A stretch of 64,000 nucleotides of DNA from Flavobacterium notoginsengisoli (GTDB taxonomy: Bacteria > Bacteroidota > Bacteroidia > Flavobacteriales > Flavobacteriaceae): contig NZ_JACHLB010000002.1 of NCBI RefSeq assembly GCF_014207905.1, positions 787,772 to 851,771 on the forward strand, written 5' to 3'. The notes under the pieces were generated by a model. The model made no database searches. It was given only the letters and a program-made list of their open reading frames with translations, and was not told where the DNA came from. Shown piece after piece: positions 36,539 through 45,513 of this stretch. The number at the start of each line of letters is the position of its first letter. Position 1 is the stretch's first letter. A program made the position numbers and the translations under genes.

Positions 36539-37289
36539 AATTGTATTGTTGGATATTCTTAAAAATAAAATCGTTCTGAGTTACACTTTTGTTTTGGCCT
36601 TGCTCTCCTGGGGATCTTTTGGCCTTGAAGACAATTCTGCTAAAGGGCTGTTGACAATTTTGAATGTAATTTTATTTACAGTTCCATTAGTTTCGATACT
36701 TTTTTCGACGATATATATTTATAACAGTTCTGAATTTATTGAACTGTTACTCAGCCAGCCATTAAGGCGAAAAAAAATATGGATCAGTTTATTTGCCGGG
36801 CTTTCCATTGCAATGATTTTGGCTTTTTTGCTGGGTGCGGGAATCCCCCTTGTAATTAATGCGCCTGATGCTTCAGGTGTTATGATGCTTTTGTCAGGAT
36901 GTTTAATCTCGGCTGTTTTTGTGTCTTTAGCTTTTTTGAGCTGTATTTTGACTCGTGATAAAGCAAAAGGAATTGGTGTAGCGATTATGTTTTGGATGTA
37001 TTTTGCAATACTATTTGACGCTTTGGTTTTATTTCTGTTGTTTCAGTTTGCCGAGTATCCTATTGAAGAGGCAATGGTGGGGGTAACGGCCCTGAGCCCA
37101 ATAGATCTTGCACGTATTCAGATTCTCTTACATCTTGATCAGTCAGCTATGATGGGTTACACAGGCGCAATTTTTAAAGATTTTTTTGGGACAACTATTG
37201 GATTGATTATCTCTTTTTTTCTATTGATTTTATGGATTGCGATACCTTTTTTTATTTCAGTCAGAAAATTTAATAAAAAAGATCTTTAA
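36522..37289 (+). CDS. nosY: NosY, ABC transporter permease
   Basis: 255 residues, six membrane segments (GLLTILNVILFTVPLVSILF; IAMILAFLLGAGIPLVINA; GIGVAIMFWMYFAILFDALV; LIISFFLLILWIAIPFF) and the SEFIELLLSQPLRRKKIW loop typical of the ABC-2 type NosY family. Partner of NosF; last gene of the nos run proper. Confidence 0.94.
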   Translation: MNRIIKIVLLDILKNKIVLSYTFVLALLSWGSFGLEDNSAKGLLTILNVILFTVPLVSILFSTIYIYNSSEFIELLLSQPLRRKKIWISLFAGLSIAMILAFLLGAGIPLVINAPDASGVMMLLSGCLISAVFVSLAFLSCILTRDKAKGIGVAIMFWMYFAILFDALVLFLLFQFAEYPIEEAMVGVTALSPIDLARIQILLHLDQSAMMGYTGAIFKDFFGTTIGLIISFFLLILWIAIPFFISVRKFNKKDL

Positions 37290-37312
37290 CAATTAATATT
37301 TAATACTCAATT

Positions 37313-37696
37313 ATGAAGGAGAAGATAAAAACAGATATTAAAAACAGACAGGATATCAAAATATTGGTTGATGCTTTTTATGGTAAGGTTCAGACAGATG
37401 CTACTATCGGATATTTATTTACCAAAGTGGCGAATGTTAATTGGGAAAAACATCTTCCAATTATGTATGATTTTTGGGATAATATCCTTTTTCATTCCGG
37501 AAATTTTGAAGGAAACCCGATGATGAAGCATCGGATTTTAAATCAGAAAAGCCCCTTAACTGAAACTCATTTTAAACATTGGAATAAGTTGTGGAAAAAA
37601 ACTGTTGATGATTTATTTGAAGGACCAAAAGCATCAGAAGTAAAGATTAGGGCTCAGAGTATTTCGAAAATGATGATGAATAAAGTAGTAAAATAA
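37313..37696 (+). CDS. Group III truncated hemoglobin
   Basis: 127 residues, the size of 2/2 globins. WEKHLPIMYDFWDNILFHSG and FEGNPMMKHRILNQKSPLTE carry distal-region aromatic residues, and the proximal His lies in ETHFKHWNKLWKKTVDDLF. Binds heme; members react with NO or O2. It follows nosY by 23 bases and is likely cotranscribed, suggesting NO handling. Ends before a strong bidirectional terminator. Confidence 0.9.
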   Translation: MKEKIKTDIKNRQDIKILVDAFYGKVQTDATIGYLFTKVANVNWEKHLPIMYDFWDNILFHSGNFEGNPMMKHRILNQKSPLTETHFKHWNKLWKKTVDDLFEGPKASEVKIRAQSISKMMMNKVVK

Positions 37697-37705
37697 AGTG
37701 ATAAA

Positions 37706-37783
37706 GTAAAAAACGGGCGCTCGAAGAGCGCCCGTTTTTAAATTAAATGCTATTAGAGCTGAATTAATAATTTTCATTTAACC
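37706..37783 (-). ncRNA. Candidate Crp/Fnr-controlled small RNA
   Basis: A perfect palindrome (37814-37835), a -7-like element TTTCTTTG (37795-37788) at the same 29.5-base spacing seen at the denitrification promoters, and a hairpin with minus-strand T run ending near 37706 would give a transcript of about 78 bases leftward. There is no gene in that direction within range; the transcript would stop before running antisense into the globin gene. Purely predicted. Confidence 0.4.
37707..37739. terminator. Bidirectional terminator between globin and crp
   Basis: ACGGGCGCTC (37713-37722), GAA loop, GAGCGCCCGT (37726-37735), with A run before and T run after, so it works for both strands. Ends the nos/globin transcript and probably also the leftward crp transcript. 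Confidence 0.92.
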
Positions 37784-37787
37784 TCCA

Positions 37788-37835
37788 CAAAGAAAGAAAA
37801 ATATTTAAAAAAGATATATGATCTGAATCATATAT
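37788..37835 (-). promoter_or_regulatory. Orphan Crp/Fnr-type site with spaced -7 element
   Basis: ATATATGAT-CTGA-ATCATATAT (37814-37835) has 9-bp arms, the longest of the series. It lies between two convergent genes, where no protein-coding promoter is expected. TTTCTTTG on the minus strand, one mismatch to TAnnTTTG, begins 29.5 bases from its centre. Confidence 0.55.
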
Positions 37836-37853
37836 TAAAGTATTTAAGAAATT

Positions 37854-38450
37854 TCAATAAAATATTTTATGATCTATAATTTCTATTTTTTTTTTCTTGT
37901 TCATAATAGAAATTGTCCGAATGACCGTCTCAACGCGCAAACCAGTAAAATCTGCAATTTCCTGACGGGTATACTGAATTTTCAGTCTTTGATTTGGGGG
38001 AATATTCTGCTGTTTTTTTAAATTATCGAGAAAATACTGTACCCGGTACTCAGGTTTATGATTAATTATATTTTTTGAAAATACTATTTTATTGTAAATT
38101 CTCCAGGCAAAGACTTTTAATATTTTCGATTGGATTTTTGGATTTTCTTCAAGAAGTAAAAAGAAGTTGGCTTTTGAAAGTTTTAAGAGCACACAATCGG
38201 TCTGTGCTACTGCTGAGGCTGGATAAGGCTGATCAATAAAGAGGGGCGGTTCGCCAAAACTGCTTCCATTTTCAAAAATTCCTACTGTCAGGTCTTTTCC
38301 GTCTTCATTGGTATAGGTCATTTTTACAGTCCCTTCAAGAATCTGATAGAAGTATAGGGGAGGATCATTTTCGTAAAATATGATACAGTTTTTGGGTGTT
38401 TTTTTTGCAACAGCGCCCCAAGTGAATAGCAAATCTGTATCAATATCCAT
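37854..38450 (-). CDS. Crp/Fnr-family regulator
   Basis: 198 residues. N-terminal cyclic-nucleotide-binding-like beta-roll (FYQILEGTVKMTYTNEDGKD; FGEPPLFIDQPYPASAVAQT) and C-terminal winged helix (YTRQEIADFTGLRVETVIRT), with Glu and Arg in the recognition helix (VETVIR) as in proteins reading TGA-type half-sites. It lacks the N-terminal cysteines of Fnr, so if it senses NO or redox it would do so like Dnr, for example through heme (inference). Central position in the island makes it a prime candidate for the palindromes described here. Confidence 0.88.
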   Translation of the reverse strand: MDIDTDLLFTWGAVAKKTPKNCIIFYENDPPLYFYQILEGTVKMTYTNEDGKDLTVGIFENGSSFGEPPLFIDQPYPASAVAQTDCVLLKLSKANFFLLLEENPKIQSKILKVFAWRIYNKIVFSKNIINHKPEYRVQYFLDNLKKQQNIPPNQRLKIQYTRQEIADFTGLRVETVIRTISIMNKKKKIEIIDHKIFY

Positions 38451-38718
38451 TTTTTCTAAAGTTATATGTATTTATAAATGATGCGAAATATTTCATCGCT
38501 TGAAGACAGCGCCTGCGGTTATTATTGATTTTCATGAAAGCGGAGGTATATGTTTTAAGCAAAGAAAAGAAATCAGGTATAAAAAAAACATGATAAATAT
38601 TAGGTTTTGAAAGTTTTGTTGAAGCTAGAATAGGTGTTAAATTAAAGATTTATAAAAAGATATTTTTAATTTAAACTGGTAGCTAATCTTTTGGAAGTCA
38701 TTGTGTAATCTGAAGTGT

Positions 38719-38763
38719 TATGATATTTATCATATTACAAAAGCAGTATACTTCGGATATTTG
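38719..38763 (+). promoter_or_regulatory. Crp/Fnr-type site and promoter of hemN
   Basis: TATGAT-ATTT-ATCATA (38719-38734) is perfect. GATATTTG (38756-38763), one mismatch to TAnnTTTG, starts 29.5 bases from its centre, 90 bases before hemN. The rest of the 38451-38853 gap holds nothing else that I can name. Confidence 0.72.
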
Positions 38764-38853
38764 TAATGCATTAGAATGGTAATAGCTAAAAAGATTCATT
38801 TCAATTAAAAAAAGTTCTATTTCATTTTCTTCCTAATTTCTAAAATTAAAATT

Positions 38854-40218
38854 ATGTCAAAGTCTTTAATTCAAAAATATAATGTTCCAGGTCCCAGATA
38901 TACCAGTTATCCAACTGTTCCGTACTGGAATGAAATACTTTTTTCAATAGAGGCATGGAAGATTTCTTTTCAAAAATCATTCTTGGAGAGCAATTCACAA
39001 AATGGGATTAGCCTATATATTCATTTGCCTTTTTGTGAAAGTTTGTGCACTTTTTGCGGATGCAACAAACGAATTACTAAAAATCATTCAGTAGAAGAAA
39101 AATACATCATGGCTGTTTTAAAAGAATGGAGTATTTACTGTGGACTGTCTTCTGAAAGACCAATCATAAAAGAAATTCATCTGGGAGGTGGAACTCCGAC
39201 TTTTTTCTCATCAGAAAATTTAGAAAATCTTATAAACGGTATTTTTAGGTTAGCTGATAAAGCTGAAAATCATGAGTTCAGTTTTGAAGGACATCCCAAC
39301 AATACGACTTATGAGCAGCTTAAAAAATTATATAATCTAGGGTTTCGCAGAGTAAGTTTTGGTGTTCAGGACTATGCGGAAAAAGTCCAGAAAGCCATTC
39401 ACAGGATTCAGCCATTTCACAATGTGGCAAAAGTCACCTTTTGGGCAAAAGAAATTGGTTATACCTCAATAGGACACGATATTATTTTTGGATTGCCTTT
39501 TCAAACAATTGAAAACATTGTGGACACCATCGAAAAAACAAATTCTTTAAAACCAGATCGATTGGCTTTTTACAGCTATGCGCATACGCCCTGGATCAAA
39601 GGAAATGGACAACGTGGATTCAATGAGGCAGATCTTCCAAAAGATGTAGAAAAAAGAAAATTATATGAGACAGGAAAAAACCTGCTTTCTCAAAACGGAT
39701 ATCACGAAATTGGGATGGATCACTTTGCTTTAGCTTCGGATAGTTTATATAAGGCTGGTCATACTGGGGAATTGCATCGCAATTTTATGGGATATAGCTC
39801 GTCAAAAACCCAGTTAATGATTGGATTGGGAGTTTCAGCTATCAGTGATAGTTGGTACAGTTTTGCTCAAAATACAAAGAGATTGGAAGAATATTATCAA
39901 CTTTTGGAGTGCGACAAACTGCCTGTTGTCAAAGGACATATTCTTGATAATGAGGATTTAATTATTCGAAAACATATTCTCAATTTAACCTGTCAATTTG
40001 AAACTTCGTGGAATGATAAAGCTTTTTATTTTGACGAATTACCAAGTGTTTTGTCCGATTTAAAGGAAATGGTAAATGATAATCTGGTAACTATTGAAGA
40101 AAATAGAATCAAGATCACAGATGCAGGGAGACCTTTCGTCCGTAATATTTGTATGGCTTTCGATTTGCATTTGAAAAGAAAATCTCCCGAAACTAATCTT
40201 TTTTCAATGACAGTCTAA
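38854..40218 (+). CDS. hemN: Oxygen-independent coproporphyrinogen III oxidase
   Basis: 454 residues. Radical-SAM enzyme converting coproporphyrinogen III to protoporphyrinogen IX without oxygen, supplying heme for qNor and cytochromes. Cluster motif CESLCTFCGC (CxxxCxxC plus Cys) in YIHLPFCESLCTFCG, EIHLGGGTPTFFS, FEGHPNNT, RVSFGVQDY, IGHDIIFGLPFQT. The C-terminal HemN domain is present (NEADLPKDVEKRKLYE; IGMDHFALASD). The length matches genuine HemN rather than the shorter HemW. Confidence 0.95.
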   Translation: MSKSLIQKYNVPGPRYTSYPTVPYWNEILFSIEAWKISFQKSFLESNSQNGISLYIHLPFCESLCTFCGCNKRITKNHSVEEKYIMAVLKEWSIYCGLSSERPIIKEIHLGGGTPTFFSSENLENLINGIFRLADKAENHEFSFEGHPNNTTYEQLKKLYNLGFRRVSFGVQDYAEKVQKAIHRIQPFHNVAKVTFWAKEIGYTSIGHDIIFGLPFQTIENIVDTIEKTNSLKPDRLAFYSYAHTPWIKGNGQRGFNEADLPKDVEKRKLYETGKNLLSQNGYHEIGMDHFALASDSLYKAGHTGELHRNFMGYSSSKTQLMIGLGVSAISDSWYSFAQNTKRLEEYYQLLECDKLPVVKGHILDNEDLIIRKHILNLTCQFETSWNDKAFYFDELPSVLSDLKEMVNDNLVTIEENRIKITDAGRPFVRNICMAFDLHLKRKSPETNLFSMTV

Positions 40219-40464
40219 ACGATTAATAGAATTCCTTGCACAAATTGACTCTGAAATTTTCTAGGTATGCTAATTATTAAACATGATATCCTGGCAGGGT
40301 TGATTCTTTTAACTACTTTCTGGATTTAAGATCACATCGATATGCCAGTAGCCACTGTATCAATCTTTCAAGAATAATTTTGCTGGAAAAGAAAATTATT
40401 CAAATTTTTCAAGTAATGTAGTGTAGTAACTCTAATTATTCTACTTTTGCAGCAAAAAATTACT

Positions 40465-41145
40465 ATGAATAAATGCGATAAATGTATTGTAAGACAGCTT
40501 AGTGCATTGAAAGCACTAAACAAAGAGCAAATCATACAATTGGCAAATAGTAAAAGCACTCAGGTAATTAAAAAAGGGGAGGCTATAATAGAGGAAGGAG
40601 AAGTAATTAATGGGGTTTTCTGTATAAAAGATGGTATTGGAAAACTTTCTAAATTAAGTGCCAATGGAAGGGACCAAATTGTTAAACTTGTAAAGTCAGG
40701 TGAACTTCTGGGGCAACGTTCAATGATCAGCAATGAACCTGCAAACTTGTCGGCTACAGCAATTGCTGATATGGAAGTTTGTTTCATTCCAAAATCTGAA
40801 ATCATTCAATTTTTTAATAATAACAATCAGTTTTCAATGAACTTAATGCAGTCTGTTTGTGATGATTTGAAACATGCTGATGATCATACTGTGGATATGG
40901 TCCAGAAAACTGTTAAGGAAAGACTGGCTGAAAAGTTATTATATCTTAGTGACACCTTTGGTGTAAATGCTGATCAATCCTTAAAAGTGCAATTATCAAG
41001 AGAGGAACTGGCCGGAATGATCGGTACAGCCACCGAGAGTTGCATCCGATTGCTTTCTGAGTTTAAAAAATCAGGGTTGATCGAATTAAAAGGAAAGCTG
41101 ATTTTTTTAAAGGATATTAAGGGATTAAAAAGAGAAGCCAGCTAA
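40465..41145 (+). CDS. Crp/Fnr-family regulator with N-terminal Cys pair
   Basis: 226 residues from ATG 40465 (MNKCDKCIVRQ); the frame also allows ATG 40447. N-terminal CDKC, then beta-roll (KGEAIIEEGEVINGVFCIKDG), long dimer helix (VDMVQKTVKERLAEKLLYL) and winged helix (LSREELAGMIGTATESCIRL). The recognition helix has Glu and Arg (ESCIR). The CxxC near the N-terminus recalls Fnr, but a full four-Cys set in the Fnr spacing is not evident. May sense redox state or NO. Lies between hemN and nadA. Confidence 0.87.
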   Translation: MNKCDKCIVRQLSALKALNKEQIIQLANSKSTQVIKKGEAIIEEGEVINGVFCIKDGIGKLSKLSANGRDQIVKLVKSGELLGQRSMISNEPANLSATAIADMEVCFIPKSEIIQFFNNNNQFSMNLMQSVCDDLKHADDHTVDMVQKTVKERLAEKLLYLSDTFGVNADQSLKVQLSREELAGMIGTATESCIRLLSEFKKSGLIELKGKLIFLKDIKGLKREAS

Positions 41146-41150
41146 CATCA

Positions 41151-42080
41151 TCATTTGGATAATTCCAGCATTCTTTCAATAGGGACAAACGCTTTTTTCA
41201 TTATATCAGCAGGAACTTTAATTTCAGGCGTTTCATTAAGCAAACAGTCATGTAATTTTTGTAACGTATTTACTTTCATGTAGCCACATTGGCTGCAGGC
41301 ACAAGTGTTGTCTTCGTTTGAAGGTGCCGGTATCAATATTTTATCAGGAACTTCCAGTTTCATTTTATGAAGAATTCCCACTTCTGTAGCCACAATAAAT
41401 TTGGTGCCCGGATTGGTTTTAACATATTCAATCATTCCTGCTGTCGAACCAATATAGCTGGCTGTTTTTAAAATATGGGTTTCAGATTCAGGATGGGCAA
41501 TAATTTGCGCATCTGGATTTTGTTTGTACAATTCAATTAATTTATCAAATGAAAATGCTTCATGAACCACACATGCACCGTCCCAAAGCAACATTTCCCT
41601 GCCTTTTTGTTCCATTACATATTTTCCCAAATTTTTATCGGGAGCAAAAATAATGGGTTTGTCTTTCGGTATAGAATTGACGATTTTAACGGCATTAGAA
41701 GAAGTTACCACAATGTCAGTTAAAGCTTTAACCTCTGCAGAACAATTCACATATGTAATAACAATGTGGTCTGGATGGGCTTGGGTAAATTGTTGAAATA
41801 AATTGGCGGGACAAGAGTCAGCCAACGAGCAGCCTGCATTCAAATCAGGAAGAATAACTTTTTTACCTGGATTTAAAATTTTTGCAGTCTCAGCCATAAA
41901 ATGTACTCCTGCAAAAACAATTATATCAGCATGCACCTGCATTGCTTCTTGTGACAATCCCAGGCTGTCGCCCACATAATCTGAAACATCCTGAATATCG
42001 GATTCCTGATAGTAATGTGCCAGAATAACTGCATTCTTCTCTTTTTTTAGTTTCAGTATTCGCTCTTTAAGGTTTTTCAT
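41151..42080 (-). CDS. nadA: Quinolinate synthase
   Basis: 309 residues. [4Fe-4S] enzyme joining iminoaspartate and dihydroxyacetone phosphate to quinolinate for NAD. Motifs: [66 protein letters not shown] and C-terminal [14 protein letters not shown]. It is separated from nadB by 17 kb, although a dead nadA piece sits beside nadB. Convergent with the Crp/Fnr gene (6-base gap). Confidence 0.95.
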   Translation of the reverse strand: MKNLKERILKLKKEKNAVILAHYYQESDIQDVSDYVGDSLGLSQEAMQVHADIIVFAGVHFMAETAKILNPGKKVILPDLNAGCSLADSCPANLFQQFTQAHPDHIVITYVNCSAEVKALTDIVVTSSNAVKIVNSIPKDKPIIFAPDKNLGKYVMEQKGREMLLWDGACVVHEAFSFDKLIELYKQNPDAQIIAHPESETHILKTASYIGSTAGMIEYVKTNPGTKFIVATEVGILHKMKLEVPDKILIPAPSNEDNTCACSQCGYMKVNTLQKLHDCLLNETPEIKVPADIMKKAFVPIERMLELSK

Positions 42081-42103
42081 TATTAAATTATTTTTAATTA
42101 TTC

Positions 42104-42125
42104 TCTTTTGTTTTAAAACAAAAGA
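42104..42125. promoter_or_regulatory. 22-base perfect palindrome upstream of nadA
   Basis: TCTTTTGTTTT followed at once by its complement AAAACAAAAGA, about 24 bases before the nadA start codon. Either an operator or a hairpin in the leader. No known NAD-repressor consensus is claimed. Confidence 0.4.
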
Positions 42126-42238
42126 TTTGATGCTGATACTTATGTTGGGTTTTTAAAATCGGTAAGTTTTTTGAAAATTAAGTTTTGTTCGTTTTTCGGA
42201 AAATCCAATCAAACAAAGCTTTTATTATGACACTAAAA

Positions 42239-42673
42239 TTAATACCTAAGGAAGGTCTCTCCCGATTTAATACCCAAAGCCAATTCTTCAAGATTGGTAT
42301 TTTCAAGCGTGAAAACCAAATCGTTTCGAATAGATATAAATTTATCGTGCATCGGACAAGGATGGTCTTCAGAACAATTACTTAATCCTAATGCGCAACC
42401 GGTCAAAATGCGATCGCCATCCAAAGAATTGACTATTTGCGCTAATGTAATTTCTTTCATATTCTCTTTGGAAATTTCAAAACCTCCGCCCACTCCTTTT
42501 ATAGATTTAATAATATTGTCTCTCGATAGGATTTGAAGAATTTTGGCTGTAAAAGCCTCCGGAGAATCGATTTTTTTGGCAATTTCTTTCAAGCCGATGC
42601 GATTGTCCTGATAGGATTGAAAAGCAATAAAAATAGCTGCACGAATGCCATATTCACATGTTTTAGAGAACAT
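42239..42673 (-). CDS. Rrf2-family iron-sulfur transcription regulator (NsrR/IscR-like)
   Basis: 144 residues. Winged helix (FSKTCEYGIRAAIFIAFQSY; EIAKKIDSPEAFTAKILQIL; IIKSIKGVGGGFEISKEN) and three Cys for a cluster in GCALGLSNCSEDHPCPMHDK. Members sense NO (NsrR) or cluster status (IscR). In this island, beside NO-related membrane genes, an NsrR-like role is likely but unproven. Confidence 0.9.
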   Translation of the reverse strand: MFSKTCEYGIRAAIFIAFQSYQDNRIGLKEIAKKIDSPEAFTAKILQILSRDNIIKSIKGVGGGFEISKENMKEITLAQIVNSLDGDRILTGCALGLSNCSEDHPCPMHDKFISIRNDLVFTLENTNLEELALGIKSGETFLRY

Positions 42674-42706
42674 AATCTTTTTTTTGTAATGTATAAATCA
42701 TATAAA

Positions 42707-43156
42707 TCAAAGCCCGCCATAACGCACAAAAGATCCAAAAACAACCATCAAAACCCCAATTATGGTAACTGATAGAATATGAAAGGTCATTTCAGGCAAC
42801 TTCTCAGCACCTTTTTCTAGCTTTGGCAACACTCTAAATTGCGCACTCAAAGCAAAAAGAACCGTCAATAATAACAGAGCTAATTTTGTTGAAACAACTT
42901 TTTCTATAGGTGTCTCGAACTGAAACCCATATTCGATGCTAACACCATATTTATAGGCCATTAAAATTCCGGTAATGACCAGCAAAACCAGAGCAGTCAT
43001 GCCAACAGGTTCATACTTTCTTTCATAATCGAGAATTATATTCTGATTTTTTTCTTTTAATGCTTGTGGCAAAAAACCAAAGACAAGCAACAAATGACCA
43101 CCAACCCAAATGGTGGCACTCAAAAGATGGATGATTAACAATAAATGGTGGCTCAT
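42707..43156 (-). CDS. CopD-like four-helix membrane protein
   Basis: 149 residues, four membrane segments (LLLIIHLLSATIWVGGHLLL; MTALVLLVITGILMAY; LALLLLTVLFALSAQF; LSVTIIGVLMVVFGSFV). His residues in helix 1 (IHLLSATIWVGGH) match the CopD/YyaJ-like membrane family with possible heme or copper ligation. Its start overlaps the stop of the upstream heme-copper-like gene by 4 bases, so the two products are probably made together. Confidence 0.75.
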   Translation of the reverse strand: MSHHLLLIIHLLSATIWVGGHLLLVFGFLPQALKEKNQNIILDYERKYEPVGMTALVLLVITGILMAYKYGVSIEYGFQFETPIEKVVSTKLALLLLTVLFALSAQFRVLPKLEKGAEKLPEMTFHILSVTIIGVLMVVFGSFVRYGGL

Positions 43157-44364
43157 ATAGTTTTAGGTTTTAGTTTCACAATTTTAACAGATAGCATTAT
43201 AAGGCCTGCTGGCATAAAAATACTGGATAAGAATAGATTTTGATAATAATTCGGTAAACTACCTTTACCCAAGAAAAACCAAATGCCCTGAAGAAACAAA
43301 AGAATTTCAGTTGTAAAAAATCCGAATAAAAAAATTGCGATTCCCCATGTTTGAATACGGTTTCTCGAATTTAAAAAATCATTTTGTAATGCAAATCCAA
43401 ACAGGAAACCTGTAATAATTCCCAACATGGTCAAGTGAATGTATCCAATGACAAAATTACGAATCTGATGGGATACATGTGCCAATTCCGGAAACAAAAC
43501 CACCAGTTGAATAAAGACTTTTAAAGCCAATGAAAACAAAGCAAAACCATAAACTATTTTTGTGATCGTTGGTAAAACAGCAAAAAAGGACTGAAACTGC
43601 GGGCGGATAAATTGTATAAAAAGTACCGCAGCATATAGCTGAAGCATTACTCCAAGAGCATTTAACCAATAAAAAATCGGGTTAGGCAAATACCAACTTA
43701 CCGGCAAAGCCAATGTTAAAAAAGTAGAAGCAACAAATAAATTATAAAATATCCTGAATTTTTTAGCTTCAATAATAAGTTTTGCCTGTTTGAAAAACAA
43801 AGCCAAAATGGCAAACAGGAACCAGCCATTAAATTGAAAATGAAGAAAAAACTGAATCGCAATTTGATAAAGAGCGCTTGCTTTACCTAACAATGAAACT
43901 GCAGGACCCAGGCACCAGACACCCAAAGTAGAAAAAATCATGAAAAACAAAGCCGCACGAAGCAGCTTTCTTTCAGCCAGAGTTGTTGGATTGGCATCCT
44001 TTATAATTAAATAACAAAAATAGTAGCTGCAAAAAATATGCAAAGTCGAAAAAAGAATAGAAACAAAAGCATATCCTTGAGCAGGAAAATCAATCATCAT
44101 TCCGACTACGGCCAGTTCTGTTGTCCAAAATAATTGGTTGTAGATGGGTTTTTGCTGTTTTTCTTTTGGAACAAAAAAATGAAAAATCAAACAGTACAAC
44201 ATCATATAGACCCAGCCTAACATCGCCACGTGTGAATGGCCGTGCATTAAAAACTGAAAATTGACTCCGGTGATCGGTGAAACATACATCCATCGAAGCA
44301 ACAGTCCCATCAATGAAGCGATGAAAAAATTAGAAAAAGTACAGAGTAACCAACTCTTCTTCAT
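43153..44364 (-). CDS. Heme-copper-oxidase-like 12-helix membrane protein (NnrS-like role?)
   Basis: 403 residues with about 12 membrane helices. Histidine-bearing helices resemble those of subunit I/NorB proteins (FQFLMHGHSHVAMLGWVYMM; IQFFLHFQFNGWFLFAILA; VIGYIHLTMLGIITGFLFG), but the His-His pair of the copper/iron site seen in real oxidases (as in GTFHHLYF of the qNor here) is missing. It may bind heme without being an oxidase, as suggested for NnrS proteins of denitrifiers. Next to an Rrf2 NO-sensor-type gene and a hemerythrin-like gene. Confidence 0.7.
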   Translation of the reverse strand: MKKSWLLCTFSNFFIASLMGLLLRWMYVSPITGVNFQFLMHGHSHVAMLGWVYMMLYCLIFHFFVPKEKQQKPIYNQLFWTTELAVVGMMIDFPAQGYAFVSILFSTLHIFCSYYFCYLIIKDANPTTLAERKLLRAALFFMIFSTLGVWCLGPAVSLLGKASALYQIAIQFFLHFQFNGWFLFAILALFFKQAKLIIEAKKFRIFYNLFVASTFLTLALPVSWYLPNPIFYWLNALGVMLQLYAAVLFIQFIRPQFQSFFAVLPTITKIVYGFALFSLALKVFIQLVVLFPELAHVSHQIRNFVIGYIHLTMLGIITGFLFGFALQNDFLNSRNRIQTWGIAIFLFGFFTTEILLFLQGIWFFLGKGSLPNYYQNLFLSSIFMPAGLIMLSVKIVKLKPKTI

Positions 44365-44412
44365 GATTTTATAAAGGATTTAATTCTTGATGCTTAAAAG
44401 TGTGTTCATACT

Positions 44413-44859
44413 TTAAATGAAAAAAAGCTTATATTGCTCTAAATGAGCCAGGATCTCTTTTTTAATTTCAGCTTTATTGGAATCCTCAAGATTATCGATT
44501 TTTAATTTTAACGGAATCAAATAGTTGTGTAACTGATTGTGGGCTTCACCTTTCATTGTACATTTTTTAAAAATCATGGCAAACTCAGATTTCAGTTTCT
44601 CTTTCAAAATCAATGCGCTTTCTTCTTCGCCTGATTCCAGAATTATTTTTTGTAAAGTAGTAATCCCTTCAGTAGTTTCTGGGTTGGCTTCCCATAATTG
44701 TCCTTTGTTCAGGCTCACTTCCGCGGCTGTTTCGGTATTTTTTTCCGAAACTGAATTTATTTCATTTGCTTCTTTAGATGTTTGATCTTCTTTGTTTTTT
44801 TGGCATGATCCGATAAATACAATGGCCAATAAAAATAATATTAGTTTTATTTTTTTCAT
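44413..44859 (-). CDS. Small lipoprotein, hypothetical
   Basis: 148 residues from ATG 44859; the upstream in-frame ATG at 44880 would overlap the hemerythrin gene and put seven residues ahead of the signal. Lipobox FIGSCQKNK. An acidic Ser/Thr/Glu linker is followed by a helical domain with CTMKGEAHNQLHNYLIPLK, whose Cys, Met, Glu and His look metal-binding. No named family. Cotranscribed between hemerythrin and heme-copper-like genes. Confidence 0.65.
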   Translation of the reverse strand: MKKIKLILFLLAIVFIGSCQKNKEDQTSKEANEINSVSEKNTETAAEVSLNKGQLWEANPETTEGITTLQKIILESGEEESALILKEKLKSEFAMIFKKCTMKGEAHNQLHNYLIPLKLKIDNLEDSNKAEIKKEILAHLEQYKLFFI

Positions 44860-44870
44860 TTTGTTAAATT

Positions 44871-45335
44871 TTAGCTCCAAAAATCAGCATCTTCATTTTC
44901 TATAAAAGCTTCCTTTGAATGTATTTCTTCTATTTTTTTTAATTGTTCCTCTGTGGCTGCTTTTTGAATTTCAGCAAATAAAACACGCTCTTCAAAGCGG
45001 ATATGAGAGTCTAACTCTTTTTCGATTCTTTTTAAATTTATTTCCAGATCCGAAGTACTTTCGAATAATTCGTTTAACGTTCTGTGTTCTTTCAAAGCCT
45101 GCTCAATGAGCGCGTTATCTGCTTCTAAGATCGTGAAAACGTATTTTTCCTCCAGCTCAAAATGCGTCTTTAAATAAATTTCATAAAACCAATCGACGTA
45201 TTTTTTGATGCGCTGCAGGTCAATATTTTTCGCCATTCCAGTTTTAATTTTCCAGCAAAGCAGCAGACCATGATGGTGGTCGTGGCTTAAAGGTCTTAAT
45301 TCCGGAGCTCTTTTGATGGGAGTAGTTGATTTCAT
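44871..45335 (-). CDS. Hemerythrin-like domain protein
   Basis: 154 residues, a four-helix bundle with diiron ligands in the expected order: HDHHHG (helix A), KTHFELEEKY (B), KEHRTLNEL (C), SHIRFEERVLF (D). Cytoplasmic. May bind NO or oxygen, or protect iron-sulfur centres. No ScdA_N domain, unlike the two RIC proteins. Probably the first gene of the unit that runs to the Rrf2 gene. Confidence 0.85.
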   Translation of the reverse strand: MKSTTPIKRAPELRPLSHDHHHGLLLCWKIKTGMAKNIDLQRIKKYVDWFYEIYLKTHFELEEKYVFTILEADNALIEQALKEHRTLNELFESTSDLEINLKRIEKELDSHIRFEERVLFAEIQKAATEEQLKKIEEIHSKEAFIENEDADFWS

Positions 45336-45513
45336 TTGATTAAAATTGATTGATTGATTAAAAAAACATTTAAAAATATTCGATTAAGTAACCAACATAG
45401 TATAATGTCGTGTTTTTAAATTAAACGAAAATACACAACAGGTTGATTTAAAAAGTGTTATTTGTAATATTACTTCTTTTGACTTTACGACTTTTAAACT
45501 TTCGACTTACTTA

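Noticed and set aside
37700..37781. Minus-strand frame starting ATGAAAATTATT just after the predicted small-RNA start
   Set aside because: It would be translated straight through the strong terminator and antisense into the globin gene, with no family resemblance. Treated as a non-coding transcript candidate.
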